Source: an uncultured Eubacteriales bacterium
GTDB lineage: Bacteria; Bacillota; Clostridia; Lachnospirales; Lachnospiraceae
Assembly: GCA_900321145.1 (NCBI GenBank)
Contig: ONVB01000183.1
Coordinates: forward strand, 1 to 7,767
Length of the DNA: 7,767 bases
Direction of reading: 5' to 3'
A program made the translations under genes and the position numbers. This document shows, one piece after another, positions 7,509 to 7,767 of the stretch. The notes under the pieces were generated by a model that saw only the letters and a list, made by a program, of their open reading frames with translations, was not told where the DNA came from and ran no database searches. Position 1 is the stretch's first letter, and each line of letters begins with the position of its first letter.

Positions 7509-7698
7509 AGGTAATTCTTCTTACAAAGGCCTTGTCAAAGCCCGAGTAGAAGTTCGTGGCGAGCAGGCTCATGCCCTTGTACTCCTCCACCCTCTGCAGA
7601 AGAAAGGCAATCTCCTGGTTCGCATATCTGTCGTTCGAGCTGTCCACATCCGTTCTCTTCGAGAACTCTTCATTAATTTTCTTCAGAGCAATATCCAA
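7504..7698 (-). pseudogene. AAA+ ATPase internal fragment
   Basis: Residues encoded between about 7665 and 7504 match the stretch after Walker B in a class of AAA+ ATPases: SKRTDVDSSNDRYANQE (linker and conserved DRYAN), FLLQRVEEYKGMSLLATN (sensor 1, ending in the typical ATN), and FDKAFVRRITY with the arginine pair (7516-7521) that usually supplies the arginine finger. Family members normally read DEADALFGKRT here, but the preceding residues are KKINEEF, so the acidic Walker B is not visible. Walker A and the lid domain are also absent. After the arginine pair the reading changes to GNAT sequence in another frame. The frame stays open beyond the junction to about 7408, but that extension is out of frame with the GNAT. 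In many bacteria such ATPases accompany phage-tail-like or large protein-remodelling systems. This fragment cannot be functional alone. The upper limit given (a TTG codon) is not a proposed real start. Confidence 0.7.
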
Positions 7699-7766
7699 AG
7701 AGCTTTTGCATTATGACATTTACAGAATGTGCCCTGATAGGCAATACCTGATTTCTTGAAGAGGGT
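7683..7766 (-). other. Unassigned edge segment, possible partial coding sequence
   Basis: One minus frame is open from the window edge to a TGA at 7683-7685 and would encode about 27 residues, beginning TLFKKSGIAYQGTF and ending NAKALWILL. I do not recognise it. A one-base shift near 7695-7699 would join it to the AAA+ fragment as NAKALDIALKKINEEF, which reads smoothly. It could therefore be the same decayed gene with a frameshift, the 3' end of another gene, or the end of a mobile element. The window stops here, so it cannot be decided. Confidence 0.25.
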
Positions 7767-7767
7767 A

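Noticed and set aside
7683..7767. Insertion sequence terminus at the right edge
   Set aside because: An abrupt boundary would fit, but no terminal inverted repeat, target duplication or transposase motif can be seen in the 85 bases available.
1..7767. CRISPR array, tRNA or rRNA genes
   Set aside because: No regularly spaced direct repeats, cloverleaf-like segments or rRNA-like stretches were seen on either strand.

Overview
The window looks like part of the chromosome of an anaerobic, low-to-mid GC Bacillota, most likely a rumen or gut Lachnospiraceae-type bacterium (Butyrivibrio-like). This rests on the strong AGGAGG ribosome binding site, the intrinsic terminators with U tracts, Lys/Glu/Asn-rich proteins and the general flavour of the sequence. 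The taxonomic call is an inference; there is no rRNA or marker gene. All supported genes lie on the minus strand, so the region reads from high to low coordinates.

Right end (about 6837-7767): a broken region. The edge holds about 80 bases with no recognisable product. Next comes a fragment of an AAA+ ATPase (second region of homology, sensor 1 and arginine pair). It runs with a change of frame straight into the C-terminal two thirds of a GNAT-type acetyltransferase protein. Neither gene is complete. The junction is either a genomic deletion or decay scar, or an assembly chimera. The GNAT remnant ends in a long perfect hairpin (6788-6821), a probable terminator that isolates it from what follows.

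Centre (6713-6836): a 124-base intergenic region with that terminator, a probable minus-strand promoter (TATAAT at 6741-6746), an imperfect inverted repeat over the -35 area, and an AGGAGG site.

Main operon (6712 down to 115): a small GNAT acetyltransferase (142 aa) followed after 34 bases by one very large gene of 2044 codons (roughly 230 kDa), closed by a strong GNRA-loop terminator at 25-60. The large protein has a Gln/Asn-rich N-terminus and about 1,350 residues of mainly helical, charged sequence that I do not recognise. Next is a clear ABC1/AarF/UbiB-type atypical kinase domain (about 1385-1790) with its nucleotide-binding and catalytic residues in place. A helical C-terminal region ends in a basic tail. 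No signal peptide or membrane segment is evident, so it is probably cytoplasmic.

The main point of interest is this giant protein. A UbiB-family kinase-like domain, normally a protein of about 500-550 residues linked to quinone or lipid metabolism, is here built into a 2044-residue scaffold. It is apparently co-transcribed with an acetyltransferase, in a lineage not expected to make ubiquinone. Its function is unknown.
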